A stretch of DNA of 64,000 nucleotides from contig JAPYMA010000451.1 in NCBI GenBank assembly GCA_035041965.1, positions 81,392-145,391 on the forward strand, written 5' to 3'. A model generated the notes under the pieces. That model saw only the letters and a program-made list of their open reading frames with translations. It was not told the origin of the DNA and did not search any database. The DNA is from Anisakis pegreffii. Its lineage: Eukaryota > Nematoda > Chromadorea > Rhabditida > Anisakidae. Within the stretch, counting starts at the first letter, position 1; every line of letters begins with the position of its first letter. A program made the translations under genes and the position numbers. This document shows positions 35,015 to 47,671 of this stretch, piece by piece.

Positions 35015-37097
35015 ATGAAAGTCTATTCGATACTTGTATTCCATAAAGACTCAAGTGGTAGAGCTAAACCACTGAAATCGGCATTCGATCTTGCCAGTTT
35101 TAGTTTCTTTCAACGATCCTCTGTTCAGGTTAATTTTGACATTGTTTTATTTGTTGAAATTTTTCCTTCTGTTCGAACCGTTGATGTGAACGTATGAACT
35201 GCGGAGATAATCTATTGTTGATAACATTTTTTGAACGGAATGAAATTCGTACAAATTGGGAAATTGACGAAGTGTATCGAAGAAGAGTTCGATTTCGATG
35301 GTGATGAATTAATTGCTTTTGATTGGTGATAATTGATTCTGAGTATTATTAATAACTGCGCAGCAGTACACTTCTGTTTTGATGAATTACCAATTCAGAA
35401 GAGTGAAAGGCCACATCAATAATCGATGAACTTTGGCGCTTGTTTTAGTGAGTCTTTCAACGTGTTTAAATTGCAGGAATTCATGACTTTCACTGGTAAA
35501 TTATTGGTGGAACGCGCAGCGTTATCCAGTCGAAATTCAGTCAAAGAGAACGAATACTTTTGTCACAGGTAAGTGTGAAAAAATTTGTGCAAAGTGTGAA
35601 ATTTGAACGATGCAGGCGTTAGCAGTGAATCTGAGTAATAAACTTAATAAGTTTTGAAATTCGTTGACATTTTTGCATCGGATGTACTGTAGATATGTAT
35701 GTGAGCATGGACGAAAGCTTTCGATGTTTCCGCTGCAAACTTTTGATAAGTGTTCGATATTTGTACTTTATTAAACCGAATATTTTTCTTCTGCTCTATT
35801 CAGTGTTCATCTGAAATGAGAAATTGACGGTTCATCAAGTGATTTTGAAATATCCTACTCCGCTTTTTTTCTGTGAAGCCATCAATGAGAAAGGCCACGA
35901 ATTAAGCAAATGACAAACACTTCACCACTAAAAGTGCTGCATACATTTTGTTGACGTAATTGAGTGAAAGAAATTAGTTATTTTACTCTTCATGTGATTG
36001 ATATGTGCCGTATTTTGTGCTGTTGACATTTTCATAAGTGCTTATTTTCATCATATTTCAAAACGCTGCTGATACGTCATTATCGTCCTCAACATGCTCA
36101 TTTTTGCAGTTATGTACGTGCAGATGGACTTTCCGGTGTGTGCGTATCAGATTCAGAATATCAGCCACGTGTTGCATTCTCGATGCTGAATCGTGTACTC
36201 GACGATTTTGCTTCCAAAATTCCTGCAGAACAGTGGGTTCGTTGTTACTCTCAGTTTGTGATGACCGATTTTCCTGTTGTTCACATTTGCTTAAGAAACT
36301 TTTCTCTGAACGTTAGTCTAGGATCATTGAATTACGGACAGACTGTAAGAATATTATCAACGGGGAGTGGGTATTATTTGCTGATATTTGTCCATATTTT
36401 AAAAAAATATTTTTCTCCTATAATCTGATTATGAAATGAACTAAGCTGGGCCGCAAACCTCAAAAGTGGTCATTTCAGTTGACAATCAAAACCGAAAAAG
36501 ACTGTACGTACACTGGACTTCCAGCGTTGTTAGCCAAGTGGCAAAATCCACGTGAAGCAGATGCTATGACACGAGTTCAAGTAGATTTTTTGAGTTATTT
36601 CACCGCGTTTCTTTGATTTGGAAGTAGAAACAAAATATCCCTCATTCAATGTCGTCGAAAAACCTGTTTTGCAGGCGACTTTTGTCGGATCTACTTCATA
36701 GAAAGATATAAGCGAGTCAAAGATAAATTTATCAATTGAACTCGCGTTCGCACTGAACGTCGTCATTTTGATTATCATTAAGCTGTCTCATACAGATGGA
36801 TTGTCTAATATCTCAGTTGAATCAAGCTCGCGTAATCGCTTCTGAATGAAAATTTTTTCGAGTAAGAAGGAATCTGAGAGTGTGAATTGATGAGAATAAA
36901 AAATGAAGAATAATTTCAAAATGTTTCAGGAAGAAGTTGAAGAGACAAAGATTGTCTTACATAATACAATACAATCGGTACTCAATAGAGGCGAGAAGTT
37001 GGATGATTTAGTTGCGGCCAGTGAGGGTTTATCAAATCAAAGTAAACTCTTCTATACGCAAGCAAGAAAAATGAACAAATGTTGTAGTTGGACTTAG
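35015..37097 (+). CDS. ykt-6: SNARE protein YKT6
   Basis: YKT6 is a lipid-anchored R-SNARE used in ER-Golgi, endosomal and autophagosome fusion. Five in-phase exons (35015-35128, 35477-35568, 36110-36236, 36479-36580, 36930-37097) encode 200 aa, the usual length. The N-terminal longin domain starts [15 protein letters not shown] and includes [20 protein letters not shown] and [11 protein letters not shown] linker [14 protein letters not shown] leads into the SNARE motif (about 146-195), with the zero-layer Arg at 165 in [11 protein letters not shown]. The tail ends KCCSWT: Cys196 would be palmitoylated and Cys197 farnesylated as part of a CaaX box CSWT. Trp at the a2 position and Thr at X are unusual; human YKT6 has CAIM. 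The start ATG gives the canonical N-terminus. The third exon ends inside a longer open frame that should not be read through. Confidence 0.97.
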
Positions 37098-38661
37098 TGA
37101 CTACCGTATTGGCTGAACTTCATTTGCATGTTTATGTTTATGTTGAATGTGTGTATTATATTATAAGGTTTCTCCGGAAGAGTGCTCTGCTGACATTGAT
37201 ATGTGCGATTTTATTATGCTAACTTATTCGTGATTGTCATTTAAGTGCTTCAGAAGAAGCTTTTTCTAGTTGAAAAATTCTTCAAATTCATGTAAATCAA
37301 CGCGTTTGATTCTCTTTCAAATTTTCTTCATACATTGCGTTATTTTTATGATGAGCACATTTTTGATCAGTACAGCATTTTTATTAGTGGTGTTGAGAGC
37401 AGGAAGCAGTGTGCTTAAGGTGTTACCCATTTTGTGAACTTGTTCGTTGGAATGGTTTGAGAACATTATCGATTGTTTCCAATTGGATCAATTCATTTGT
37501 TATGAATCTAATGTTAGCCTGACTTGTAATTTAGCAATCTCACTTCAGCCGTTATGAACGCGTATGAATTTCGCGTTTCACTGTGTTCCGCAGTTGTATC
37601 TTGGGCAGTGTCGTTCCGGAAACTACGCTCTGGTCGTTCACATTTTTTGATTGCGTCTTTTGATTTTTTAAACGGATGATGACAGAAACAGTTACAAACA
37701 AATCTCCGAGCCAATAACTTTGAATGCGCGATTCGTGAAGCAACAATTGCAAGGCATATTGGTGCAGCAAAATGGTAAAAAAATTCGTGTAAAAGTGTTC
37801 GTTCTGCGATAATTGTGTTATCGTTAGACAATCATCCGCTCATCACATTGGACGTGCACTGAATTGTTGCACGTAAGTGTCGCTAGCAAGTGAGTTTTTA
37901 TGGATTTTATGTAAAAGAAGAAGGAAGGAACTTGCTACTATCGTTCAATTTTCCGCATTTGTGATTATTTACAAATGTGCCAAAACAAAAATTTACTCGT
38001 CGTTTGTAGCTCGTTGCCCATTCCCGACTATCTTTTTAATTTCAGTAATTTAATTCGTCATAATTTTTTTTGAGTCAGTTAACTTAAACTTGTTGATTAC
38101 TCTGAAGTGTTCGCTTTCGCCTTCTGTGTTACACAACTTTTTTCATCTTTATTGTGTCTGTTTTTTAATGATTGTCATGTATTGTCAATTGTTTAATGTT
38201 TCCAGTGACTTTTTAAATTATTGAATCCTCTTCATATTATTCGTATTTATATCTTTCAATTTTGTTTTTTGGTTATTTCATCAAAACAACGTCTCTTACG
38301 ACGTTTATTCAGAATTCATGTTCGTGCTAGTGATGACGATTTACGTTCGTTTATTGAAATAATTGTTTTCAACCTGTGCATCCAGTAATATCAAATAAAT
38401 TGATCTGTTTCATTCAGTAGCCTCTTTGTTGTATTCTGTTCATTCACGTTCGACATTAGGCAAGCGTAAGATTTTGCTTTTATTCATTTCGTCACTTTTC
38501 ATGACAAAATTCTGATGGTTAGCACTGTTGTAGAGTCAAAGAGTTTTTAATCAACTCAAAATCCACATAAAGCACGCAACAGTTCATGAATGAATGAAAC
38601 GACGACTCGTTCGATGATAAAACGCTATTTTACAAATAATATTGGTTCTATAAAATGGATG
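37098..38661. other. Intergenic region downstream of ykt-6
   Basis: No supported gene. Minus-strand frames at 37514-37831 overlap each other in two phases and match nothing that I know. Confidence 0.5.
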
Positions 38662-41600
38662 TTAATTGAATAAATCAACGACAGTCCTCTCGATCGAATC
38701 GTACAATAGCCAGATGATGAATGCAATTGCGAATACAATAATTGTGCTGAATATAAGACAAATGTAACAACGACGTTCCTTTCTGCCCATACGTTGTTTG
38801 TATTCGAATTGAGTCACGGACAGTGGCCTCATATCAATTGTACGTTTCATACTGTAAGTTTTGCTGCAATTTAGTTGACGATTCATTTGCAGTTTACACA
38901 TTCATTTGGCTAGAAACATTTGATTGGAATAATCATTGTTCTCAGATTTGGAGATTTTGAAGAAATTCTATATTTATTCGAAAAAATACGTGCATTCACA
39001 ATCCATCTCTCTCATTAAAATCACCGTATTCTATTGAGTAATTCCTCATCCCTCCCCGTAGCAGATTTCTTTCCAAAAAGAGTTTCAGGACAATATCTGC
39101 CTGCTTCGTGCCCTGATACGTCTCTCTTATCTGGAATGTGTCAGATGAAAGTTTCAGAGACGTTTAAACTGAATGCAAACGTTTAACAGTAATTTCTAGC
39201 GTTTAAACTTCACTTAAAATAGTTCTTCAGTTTGATTTGAATTAATGCGAGGACTGATGTCGTTACTGATTGGGTGTCGCATTATTTGCCTATTTTCGCA
39301 TTTTTAATAGCGCCGTTCCAGACTGCCAAAATATTTACAATTAGAAAATCCACAGCGCTACCATCCAATTAAAATAGATTTCATCGTTCAAGAACATTAG
39401 AAACACCTACATTTGCTCGATTGTTGATCAAAGAGATACGACGTCTGGAAAAAAAACGTTTCACTGTTACGGAGTTGCCTCAAAAAAGCAAAAAAAAAAC
39501 GAAAATTGATTCACCTTTTGCTGTCGATGGTGTTACTGTTAGAAAATGATCGATTCATAGCAGTATCCTCAAGTGACCTCGTCGAGTTATCAGTATCATT
39601 CTTAGTCGTTGTCGTGTGCACACTTTCCGTGTCGGCCACTGAACAAGCAGCTACGAAATCCGCGTGGAATGTATCGTTCATATTATTGCCGCTTTTGCTA
39701 TCGTTCTCGCTGGTATTAACTACCTCGTCAATTTCGTTCAAATTCTCGTAAATTGGCGGTGGTAATGAGCATTGAATCGCAACTGATGAACAGCTCGGTG
39801 ATGGAACACATTCGCTCGATTCATCTAATTGCATATATGTTGATGCTGACCTTAAATCGTCAAAACAATCACCATTATCCTTTATTATTTGAACGCTTAA
39901 CGAGCAAACGTAAGTATATTGTCATCTTCAATTTTTAGATCGAATCGTCATTTGTTTCAGCCCAATTACGAATCAAATACAACCACATTATTCTTAGAAT
40001 GCTAGCGCAATAATTTGCAGTGTTCATGTAATATCCATTGTATTGTATCTGCTATCTCGTGCTCAAACGTTGCAGAGTGAATCTTACTATCAATCGAAGA
40101 TCTATCTAAAGCATCTGTAAATTAATTTATTTTGTCCAGTTCCATTTGCGGTCGGTATGCTTCCTGTAATTGCAGTTATTCGCAAACCATTTGGTACCAC
40201 TAAGTTGACAGTTCAGATTTGTAGAAGCGAACAATATCTAGAGCGTTATCAGATGGCATTGAAATTGATGAATAATTAAAAGTTGAACTCCAGCTTGTTT
40301 GTACACATGCCAGTCTGCAGCGATTAAATCACAAATTCGAGCTTTCATTAAATAGAATATTCTTTCTGAGGCACACTATTGAAAAATTGAATCACTCTTG
40401 TAATGTGAACCAGAGTATCAAATCCATTTCATCAGCTGTAACTGATCGATTAGGTTGATTTTTAAGGACAGTACCATTGAAGATACACTTCTGGTATCCA
40501 CGGCGACAAAACATTACTTGTCGGATGTAAAAGCGAATAGCAATGATACCAATAGAAATTAAGTAGATCATTGGAATTAACAGATGGCAATGACCATGGT
40601 CAATGCAATGGAAGTAATTGCCACTAATATTTGTACTTTTGAAAACAATAATAAACAGTGACTCGAGTTTGAGAGTACTCAAAGTAGCAGAAGTAAATAA
40701 TGAATAAGTAAAAATGGTAAACTTGAGAAGTAATAAGTGCTGACTAGTAGTATAATGAATAAATAGGAGTAAAAATAAATTGGTCTCTTTCTTATTAACA
40801 TCATTTAATCAAGATCTCATTAATATCACTATTACTTTCGTCATTAGTACTCCGTATTATTATCATTATTGTCACTATGATTTTTATCGGCTAATGTTAA
40901 GGGCTTTTTCGAAACATGCATATACCAGTGTTGCTTCACGACAGTAATAAACTGAATTGATGAATAAGTGCTGGTTGATCCGTTGAACCGAGTCGTTGTT
41001 CAACACCTCAATAAAAATCGACAACTCGATAGTGAAATCTGTCATGAACGAGAATGTCATGGATATATGTCATCTGATAAACCATGCGAATCTTTACGAA
41101 AGTATTCTTTTCAACTCCAACAGTCTCATACAAAATCTTAATAAATAATCATATTAAGTGATCATTTTCATCAAAACTGTTCTCATTCGGATTCACATTT
41201 GACCACAATGCATTCTTCACACCTACTTTTCTCCTAAGAGCCAGTTGTTCGCGTTCACTTTGAGACAAATATTAGAATCCCTCAGCAACAGTGGTCATAT
41301 TATCATCGAAATAAGTTGCACACTAAAAAATCTCTCATTATCAGTTTCCAGTTCACAGACCTATCGAAATGCTTCCTTTTATGGAATTGAAACGTTCGGT
41401 CACGTTGAATTAACGTTCGAGAGGGATGATGATGAGAATAAAGGAAGTAAACTTTCAGAAACGATTGGTTGATGACTAGTGTAATGGGGATCGGAAAATT
41501 CTACAGGAAGTGTTTTCGCATGTATTATCTTTCAGTAGACTGTGTCTGTTCCTTGTCACCTCAATTCTGCATTCATGTCATCATTCGAATAATGTAATTG

Positions 41601-42232
41601 ATGTTACATTTACGTCAGTGCATACGAATGTTTCCATTTTTTCGAACATATTAATGCGCCATTTATCCATATAATCTGATTAAATCATTTCATGTGTAAC
41701 AATTTTTTTCAGTTATTATTCGAAACATCACGAATATTCCAAATTTATTACGAATAAAAAAGATGTGGAAGACTGTTCCTGTCAAATAGTGAACAAATCA
41801 AGATACTGCTGAATAATTGAAATGAATTCTCAATCAAAACTGAAGACAGAGATTAACGTAACTGAAAAAAGCATATGAATATTTGTGAACATTCGCATAA
41901 AATTGTCTGATGGCATCTTGAACTGAGTTGATCAAATTACTTACTTGACAACACAAATATTGCCTATCTTTTGAATTTATTGTTGAGATATCAGATTGCT
42001 GAATATGCTCATAGCGGAGATCGCATGGGGCATTTTCAACTTGAATTCTTCGAAGAATTGATTTCCTGGGATATTTTGAGAGTGGTATCGATATATTTGA
42101 TGTGATGATTAATTGATATCGTGAATTATCAATAACAACAACTGGTTTATGCAAGCGATGAACTCGTTTGCTCACTGAATCATTTATTAATTCACACGTT
42201 TCGTACCAGTCGTTTGGCACACTTTTTTTCAT
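38662..42232 (-). CDS. Putative two-pass membrane protein with acidic PPxY loop, unknown
   Basis: Several minus-strand exons look coherent. 42232-41945 (start uncertain, perhaps 42174) encodes an ectodomain-like stretch (HKPVVVIDNSRYQLIITSNI) ending DRQYLCCQ at a perfect GTAAGT donor. An exon starting at 41360 after TTTCGATAG reads VCELETDNERFFSVQL. The exon at about 40635-40489 reads YFHCIDHGHC then a membrane segment LLIPMIYLISIGIIAIRFYI. 39895-39515 encodes a 126-residue acidic Ser/Thr/Asn-rich region with SSVAIQCSLPPPIYENLNEI, which holds a PPIY motif and a YENL sorting-type motif. 38863-38662 reads MKRTIDMRPLSVTQFEYKQR and a second membrane segment IFSTIIVFAIAFIIWLL before the stop. Positive residues flank both segments on the loop side, so both ends would be extracellular. 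The last three exons join in phase. The link to the two upstream exons is unproven. The last exon could also be a separate 62-aa gene starting at 38850. Confidence 0.42.
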
Positions 42233-42309
42233 ATGCCCATCACGTTGTGTTTATTTTTTGATTCAGTATACTATTCAAGAACGTTCTCGGGCGAATTTAT
42301 ATTATAATG

Positions 42310-42370
42310 GAATTTTCCTCATTCACGATTGCATACCACATAGTTATGCAATCGTGAATGAGAAAAATTC
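42310..42370. repeat. Hairpin with 26-bp arms and 9-nt loop
   Basis: The arms match at 25 of 26 positions; the right arm includes TATGCAATCGTGAATGAG. The size resembles a microRNA precursor, but the near-perfect pairing is more like a small inverted duplication. No reading frame of interest. Confidence 0.8.
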
Positions 42371-43050
42371 GACTGACGACATTTTAGTGGGCACCGGAAA
42401 GAACTTAAAGAGATGCTCGTTCAGCGAAACAAATGATTACATGTGGATTTCTGTTAGTCCCTTGACGAAAAAAGCAACTGATGGTAGATGACTGAAGCAG
42501 TCCAAATCATGTCAAATCTCAATAAAAAACACTCTTTAACCTACTGCACTTTTACAAACTTCGAACGTTACTCCATTAAAAAATTTCAGTGCACCTATCC
42601 ATTGCTAGTACTGCAGAGTAACAGGTAAAATCGTTTGGTAGAACCAGAACATCACTGACTGTGACGCTCTCAACAGCACCGTTCAACGCTTTGACCCGAA
42701 CAATTTGTTTTCACACTTAAAGCTCAACTGGAATGCTCATCTCAACTACATCAAGCGGTGCTCATTGGCAATAACAGCTTCTCAATAAACGGATTTCAGT
42801 GATTCTAAAGAATCGTGCAAATGAGTTTGATTATAATTAATCGTATAACCGCACAAGAAGTGACATGCTAGTCGACCTTTGACGTTTTTGCGTTGTTGTA
42901 CTAGCGAACCAGAATATAAGGTGATAAAATGCATGCAAAAACGAAAAGAGGTCAACTCTTGTGGTGATAAATCAAAAACAGCCACACGATGAAATACGAG
43001 CGAATAGGAAAAAGATAAAGTAGCAACAACGGATGCACAGGATTATGAGT

Positions 43051-43068
43051 GCTGCTGCTGCTGCTGTT
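43051..43068. repeat. (GCT)n microsatellite
   Basis: Six GCT units, non-coding as far as I can see. Confidence 0.85.
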
Positions 43069-43603
43069 GAAATTTGCTAGCGCAGTGGGAACATTTCGGT
43101 TTCAGTTATGAAACGAACGTCAAAGAATGAAAAGAGTGATTAAGTATGCCATCAAAGTAAGTTAGGTGCACAACTGAATCAATAATTAGGTGCCGTTCTC
43201 TGAGGTAATATAAGGTCATCATTATCGTCAGCAATGTTTTACAACGCAAACAACCACATCAACGAATAATTTGCTCATCAACTTGTTACATGAATATACA
43301 CATACAAATATTTACTCATCCTCTCAATCGTTTTTACTTTCCGATAATCTATATTGGTCGCATTTTCCACGGTAGGCAAATATTCAGTTCAACCGATTGC
43401 TGAACTCGGAATGGACAGCAAAAAGTGTACTCTTTCTGAATCAAAGAGGGAAAAGTGAAGGTTACAGTGTGATTCATGTTCACAAGCAATTATGATTTAG
43501 TCAAACAACTGCAATTTAGTTTTGGAAGAATTCCTTGCGGTTGTTTTTAAATGCTCACATAGATACGGTGCGTGCCATAAGATGAATAATATAGGTAGGC
43601 AAA

Positions 43604-43767
43604 TCATCTCATAGGTTCCATCTCCAAGCAGTCCTCATCTTGAAAGGAACGTTGCTGCGATCGGTTATATGGAAATGATACCTTCTGCTGCGGTAATGTA
43701 CCGTCATAGCGATTCGCGCAATGCAAAAACATATTCGTGAGTTGATTATGTCTCCGAATTGTAAAAA
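43604..43767 (-). CDS. Possible terminal exon, unknown gene
   Basis: The minus-strand frame reads FLSSVFTIRRHNQLTNMFLH, then CANRYDGTLPQQKVSFPYNR, SQQRSFQDEDCLEMEPMR, and a stop. The polar C-terminal half reads like a cytoplasmic tail. The acceptor (GAGGAAG) is weak, and an alternative AAG|GTATCA donor lies inside the frame. Partner exons are not established. Confidence 0.22.
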
Positions 43768-45147
43768 CGCTCGAGAGGAAACTTCCTCAAAGACGATGAA
43801 CAAATGAAGAAATGTCACAGAGTGATGACGGCTGAGAGATGTGAATGCCCTCAAAAGACAGGATATTAAATGAAAAATTTGGAATGAAACATGTGATTAG
43901 TGTTGTTAGTATTGTTGTGCGTAGAGGCAAATGACTCACTTTTCAAGTACGCACTCTCAATTGAATCAATTCACAGTTCAGCGAATGTTTGGAAATTTTT
44001 GAGAAGGTTTTCACGTTCAATGGATCATTGTATCAAGTCAAATTTCATTTAGAGTACACTGAAAAGTAAAAGCGAAATGGACTGGTTTATCGGTATGAAT
44101 GCTTTTTAAAAGAGCAATTATAGATGACTCATTAAATGACTTATTGCCAGCAATAATTCAGCTTTGAGGCATTTTTTGATGCTCTACGCATTTCACATTT
44201 TTTCTATGCAATGGAAGAAGGCCTTACGGTTAGAATGAAAAATTCAGCGATCATGTTATGCTTAAGAAAACAAATAAAAATCTGAAAGAAAGCACAGCCC
44301 TTAAATTACAATTTTTTTCAGCGCTTCACCCTTAATTATCAGTAACGAAGCCAGTCAGACAATTGATCAAAGATGTATGTGAATAACACATTTGGCAGTG
44401 ACAGCGGGCAATAATTGCTGTTTGGGGCGCACTCAGGTGAAGTTCGAAGTGAAAATTAGAGCATCTTATGGACTCGAATAATACAACGAACAAGTGAAGG
44501 TTGAAGGGTGTTAAGTGGAAACAAATATGATTTGGAAATAAAAATGACAAAAGAATTGAATTCCATATTGAAAATAATGGATCAATGGTTATAAAAAGGA
44601 AACGATTAATATATAATGAGAAGATGGTATTGATTTCAGGTGTGTGTCACTTTTGTTGTGGCTTCGAAGTGTTTGTGCTCCTATTGTTATTCATTTGACA
44701 CATTGCAATTTATTCATCATGCTTTTTATCTGTTCAACACCTTTTTATCTGCTCAACGTTAGGCGAAGTCGAAAGACATTATCGCTGAACCATAACAGCA
44801 AAATCTTGAAGGTCGTAATCAGTCATCGAACGTAAAAACTTTGTTCTTATCATCTGATCATTTCAACAAATTTCACGGAAACTGCACTTCGGAAACATTC
44901 AGATTCCACCTGATTTTTCATGCAGCTGATATTATGTAACACTTGAACGTTGCTTCTATCCAGCGCCAATTAAGTTATTCGCCAATTTCTATGAGCATGA
45001 AATGAACATTTAAATGAACATTTGAAGCAAAATGATCACTCAAAACAACGAATGTTATGGATTATAATCAACACACCATGAGTGATTAATTGACTCGATC
45101 CCAAATAAGTTTGATAAATAGCACGAATGATTGAGGACTAATAATAA

Positions 45148-45430
45148 TCAGAAGGAAGGAAGTGTCTCAATACAAGAAAGAAACAAATAAACATCAGAAC
45201 GCCACAGAATGGTGGTAGTGTGGTGGTGGAAGTGATGATGCTGAACTGATCTCAAGTTTTGAGATAGGTTTCGAGTTTTCTCGCGTCGAAATCGTTCATG
45301 CAATCTTATCCATAAACGCTCATAATGGATGTACACATCGTCCATTCCGAAATGCAAACATTCTATGTCAAAGACTCGTTTAAGAATTTCAGTGAACGGA
45401 TGTAGTTGAATAATTGTAATGAGCGAACCA
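45148..45430 (-). CDS. Possible exon, unknown gene
   Basis: After a TGTTTAAG acceptor the minus-strand frame reads GSLITIIQLHPFTEILKRVF, then DIECLHFGMDDVYIHYERLW, IRLHERFRREKTRNLS, and a His-rich stretch. The first two-thirds look like a folded-domain segment. The end near the stop looks random, so a donor probably lies inside. No family is recognised and no neighbouring exon is linked. Confidence 0.25.
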
Positions 45431-46540
45431 CTTAAACACCAGTCGGTAAGTGGATCGACGACAATTAAGGATGTTCAAGACAGATTCTTATTGAGAGCAG
45501 CAGTGAAAAAGAAGCCGAATTTTTAAGTTGGATTTGATGCAAACTTGATCTGATCCATTCAAATCGTTTAGTTGTCAAATATTTATTGAGAATGATTCAA
45601 CTTGAGATTAATATTCAATCATTCTACTAACTGTAAGCATGACATTGGTACAGAATGAGTGTTTAACAAGTAATTCGTTAGTGGCGAGGAAAGATCTCCT
45701 CAAAATTGGATGACAGACAAACCTCACTGATTTTAAAAATTATTTCACTTGCATCACACTATCCCCAATTTATTATTTGGAAGTCATTTTCAAAATTTGA
45801 AATCGACACTGCAGAATCTGGTTGATGCGAAACTTGCACCCGATTGCTCGATGTACAAATTTATTCCTGAGCACAATGAACAGCCAAAGTATTTCCTAAA
45901 GCCGTTCACAGGTGATGTTTTTGGTCCACATTTTTGACAAACTGTTCTATTCTGTTCTGTTCCGCCCTTCACTTGTTCTGTTCCGTTCTATTTTTCGCTT
46001 CTTTTTTTTCGCTGGAACTGTTCTGTTCTATTCCTTAGAACAGGAACAGAACAGAAATAGAACAATTTGGCTGGAATAGAAACATTACTAGTGATCACCC
46101 ACTTCAGTAAATGCTTCTTAAATGTTTGGCAAGTGATCTATTCGACCACAATAACAGTGCTGACCACAAATGCCAATTGCACTTCAACGTCAACAACAAA
46201 TTCGTCCAAATAATTGACTTTTCTCGTCATTCAATTTTTAAAATATGATTGAAGTGGTAATTTGAAATAATCGGTCTATGGCAAATGATTTACTTGAATA
46301 GTTCATTGATAAATTACTACTATTCAGTGTTCAAAAGTTTGTGAAGTTGGCAGTGTTCAAAAAAAAGGTTCAGCGTTAGCCGTTAATTGATGGTGTGAAT
46401 ATCGAAAGCATGCGATGATTGTGAAATGCAAAAATTCATCAGATAATGTCTGATAGCATCATGAAACGGGCATTTGTGATAAACATTCGAACGAGTCACC
46501 AAAGACGAACGTGATTACAGTCAGTCACCGTTCAAATAGA

Positions 46541-46556
46541 CGACGACGACGACGAC
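46541..46556. repeat. (GAC)n microsatellite
   Basis: A short run of GAC units. Confidence 0.85.
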
Positions 46557-47671
46557 AAGAAAGAGCAACACGAAAGAGTGATGTGCGAGATGAGTGAATG
46601 GTGCGTTGCACTGGAAGGGTTTTGTTTAAAAATGGATTCGGTAATGGCCTACTTGCTGTCGTTCTGATGTGTCAAAAATGCGATTCGCATTTCAGAGATA
46701 AATTTATGGTGGTGCCGTTTTGGTGTTTGCGTGTGTCACATCAGAACTAATTTGCAACAAATCAAATCAAATTAGTGGATTTGAAACCTCATAGTTTATT
46801 CGAATGTGTATTTTGTATGGTATATTTGTGTTTATTTGTGTGCATAAAAAATAAATCAACCTTTCGGTGAATTTTGCGAATTAAAAGATTCATTGGAAAT
46901 CACACCTCGTTGTTATTCAGTTTGGATTTGTGTGGTGTAGTTTTTGTGTCTGTATGCAAAAAGGATAATAATGTGTATGTGCAGAACGAAGCGATCATCA
47001 ATGAGAAATTACTCAAGAATGACAGTGTGACGTTTCAAGTCATTTTTGTATGCGTCCATGCTGATAATACATCATCATATCAATAGCTTGCTAAACAAAT
47101 TTACTAAATACGACAATAATTCAAAAGTTTATATGGTATTTTTTTTTCCAGCAGAAGACGATTCGGTCAGCGTTGCTGTACAGACGGTCAGAGGAAGGTA
47201 TCAACCAAAGTCTGAGACTACTGAGGTGTTTTGGAGGCCTCCTCTGACCTGAACACACTCTTATAAATTTTTTAGCTTACAATTAGCTTTTTGTAAGTGC
47301 CACTTGTTGAGTGAGAAAATCGCAAGTGCAACTTCCAAAAGTTGCGTATCCAAAAATGTGCGTAAGCTGATATGAGAAAGTATGGCTATTAGAGAAAGTA
47401 TAAGTTGAGTTGTAGATAGCATAAGGTTGAATGAAACATTATGTGATGTGTGACAGTATAGACGAAAATCACTACAGGATGTTGACTTTATAAGGAAATA
47501 TGCATACTATTAGACTTATAATTGATCAATTGAATTGATGTAAAGGTAAAAAAATGAAATGTGTAAGGTCTATGAAACAGATTTAATGAGAGGTAGCAAT
47601 GCTGTTTTTGACCTCATTGCTGTTATTGAATGAGTTTGTATTATATTTTATTGAATGATAGTTTTTCTGTT

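Larger units (their letters stand above)
42233..47671. other. Large region without a confirmed gene
   Basis: It holds the near-perfect hairpin at 42310-42370, a (GCT)n run at 43051-43068, a (GAC)n run at 46541-46556, a TTCTG/TTCTA simple-sequence stretch at about 45944-46070, and a short plus-strand frame after TTTTTTTTCCAG at 47152. Minus-strand frames at 43604-43767, 44332-44500 and 45148-45430 look coding in places but could not be tied into a gene. Confidence 0.4.

Noticed and set aside
36138..36428. Longer YKT6 exon reading through to 36428
   Set aside because: Homology stops at TGG (36236), where a GT donor begins, and the next exon joins in phase with the conserved linker.
45749..45972. 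Overlapping plus and minus frames of about 60 codons
   Set aside because: Both look mildly coding, which cancels out; the minus frame's CxxC words are likely chance.
47152..47252. Short plus-strand exon after a strong TTTTTTTTCCAG
   Set aside because: The bases hold a GGTCAGAGGA/TCCTCTGACC inverted repeat and no partner exon was found; more likely a small repeat.
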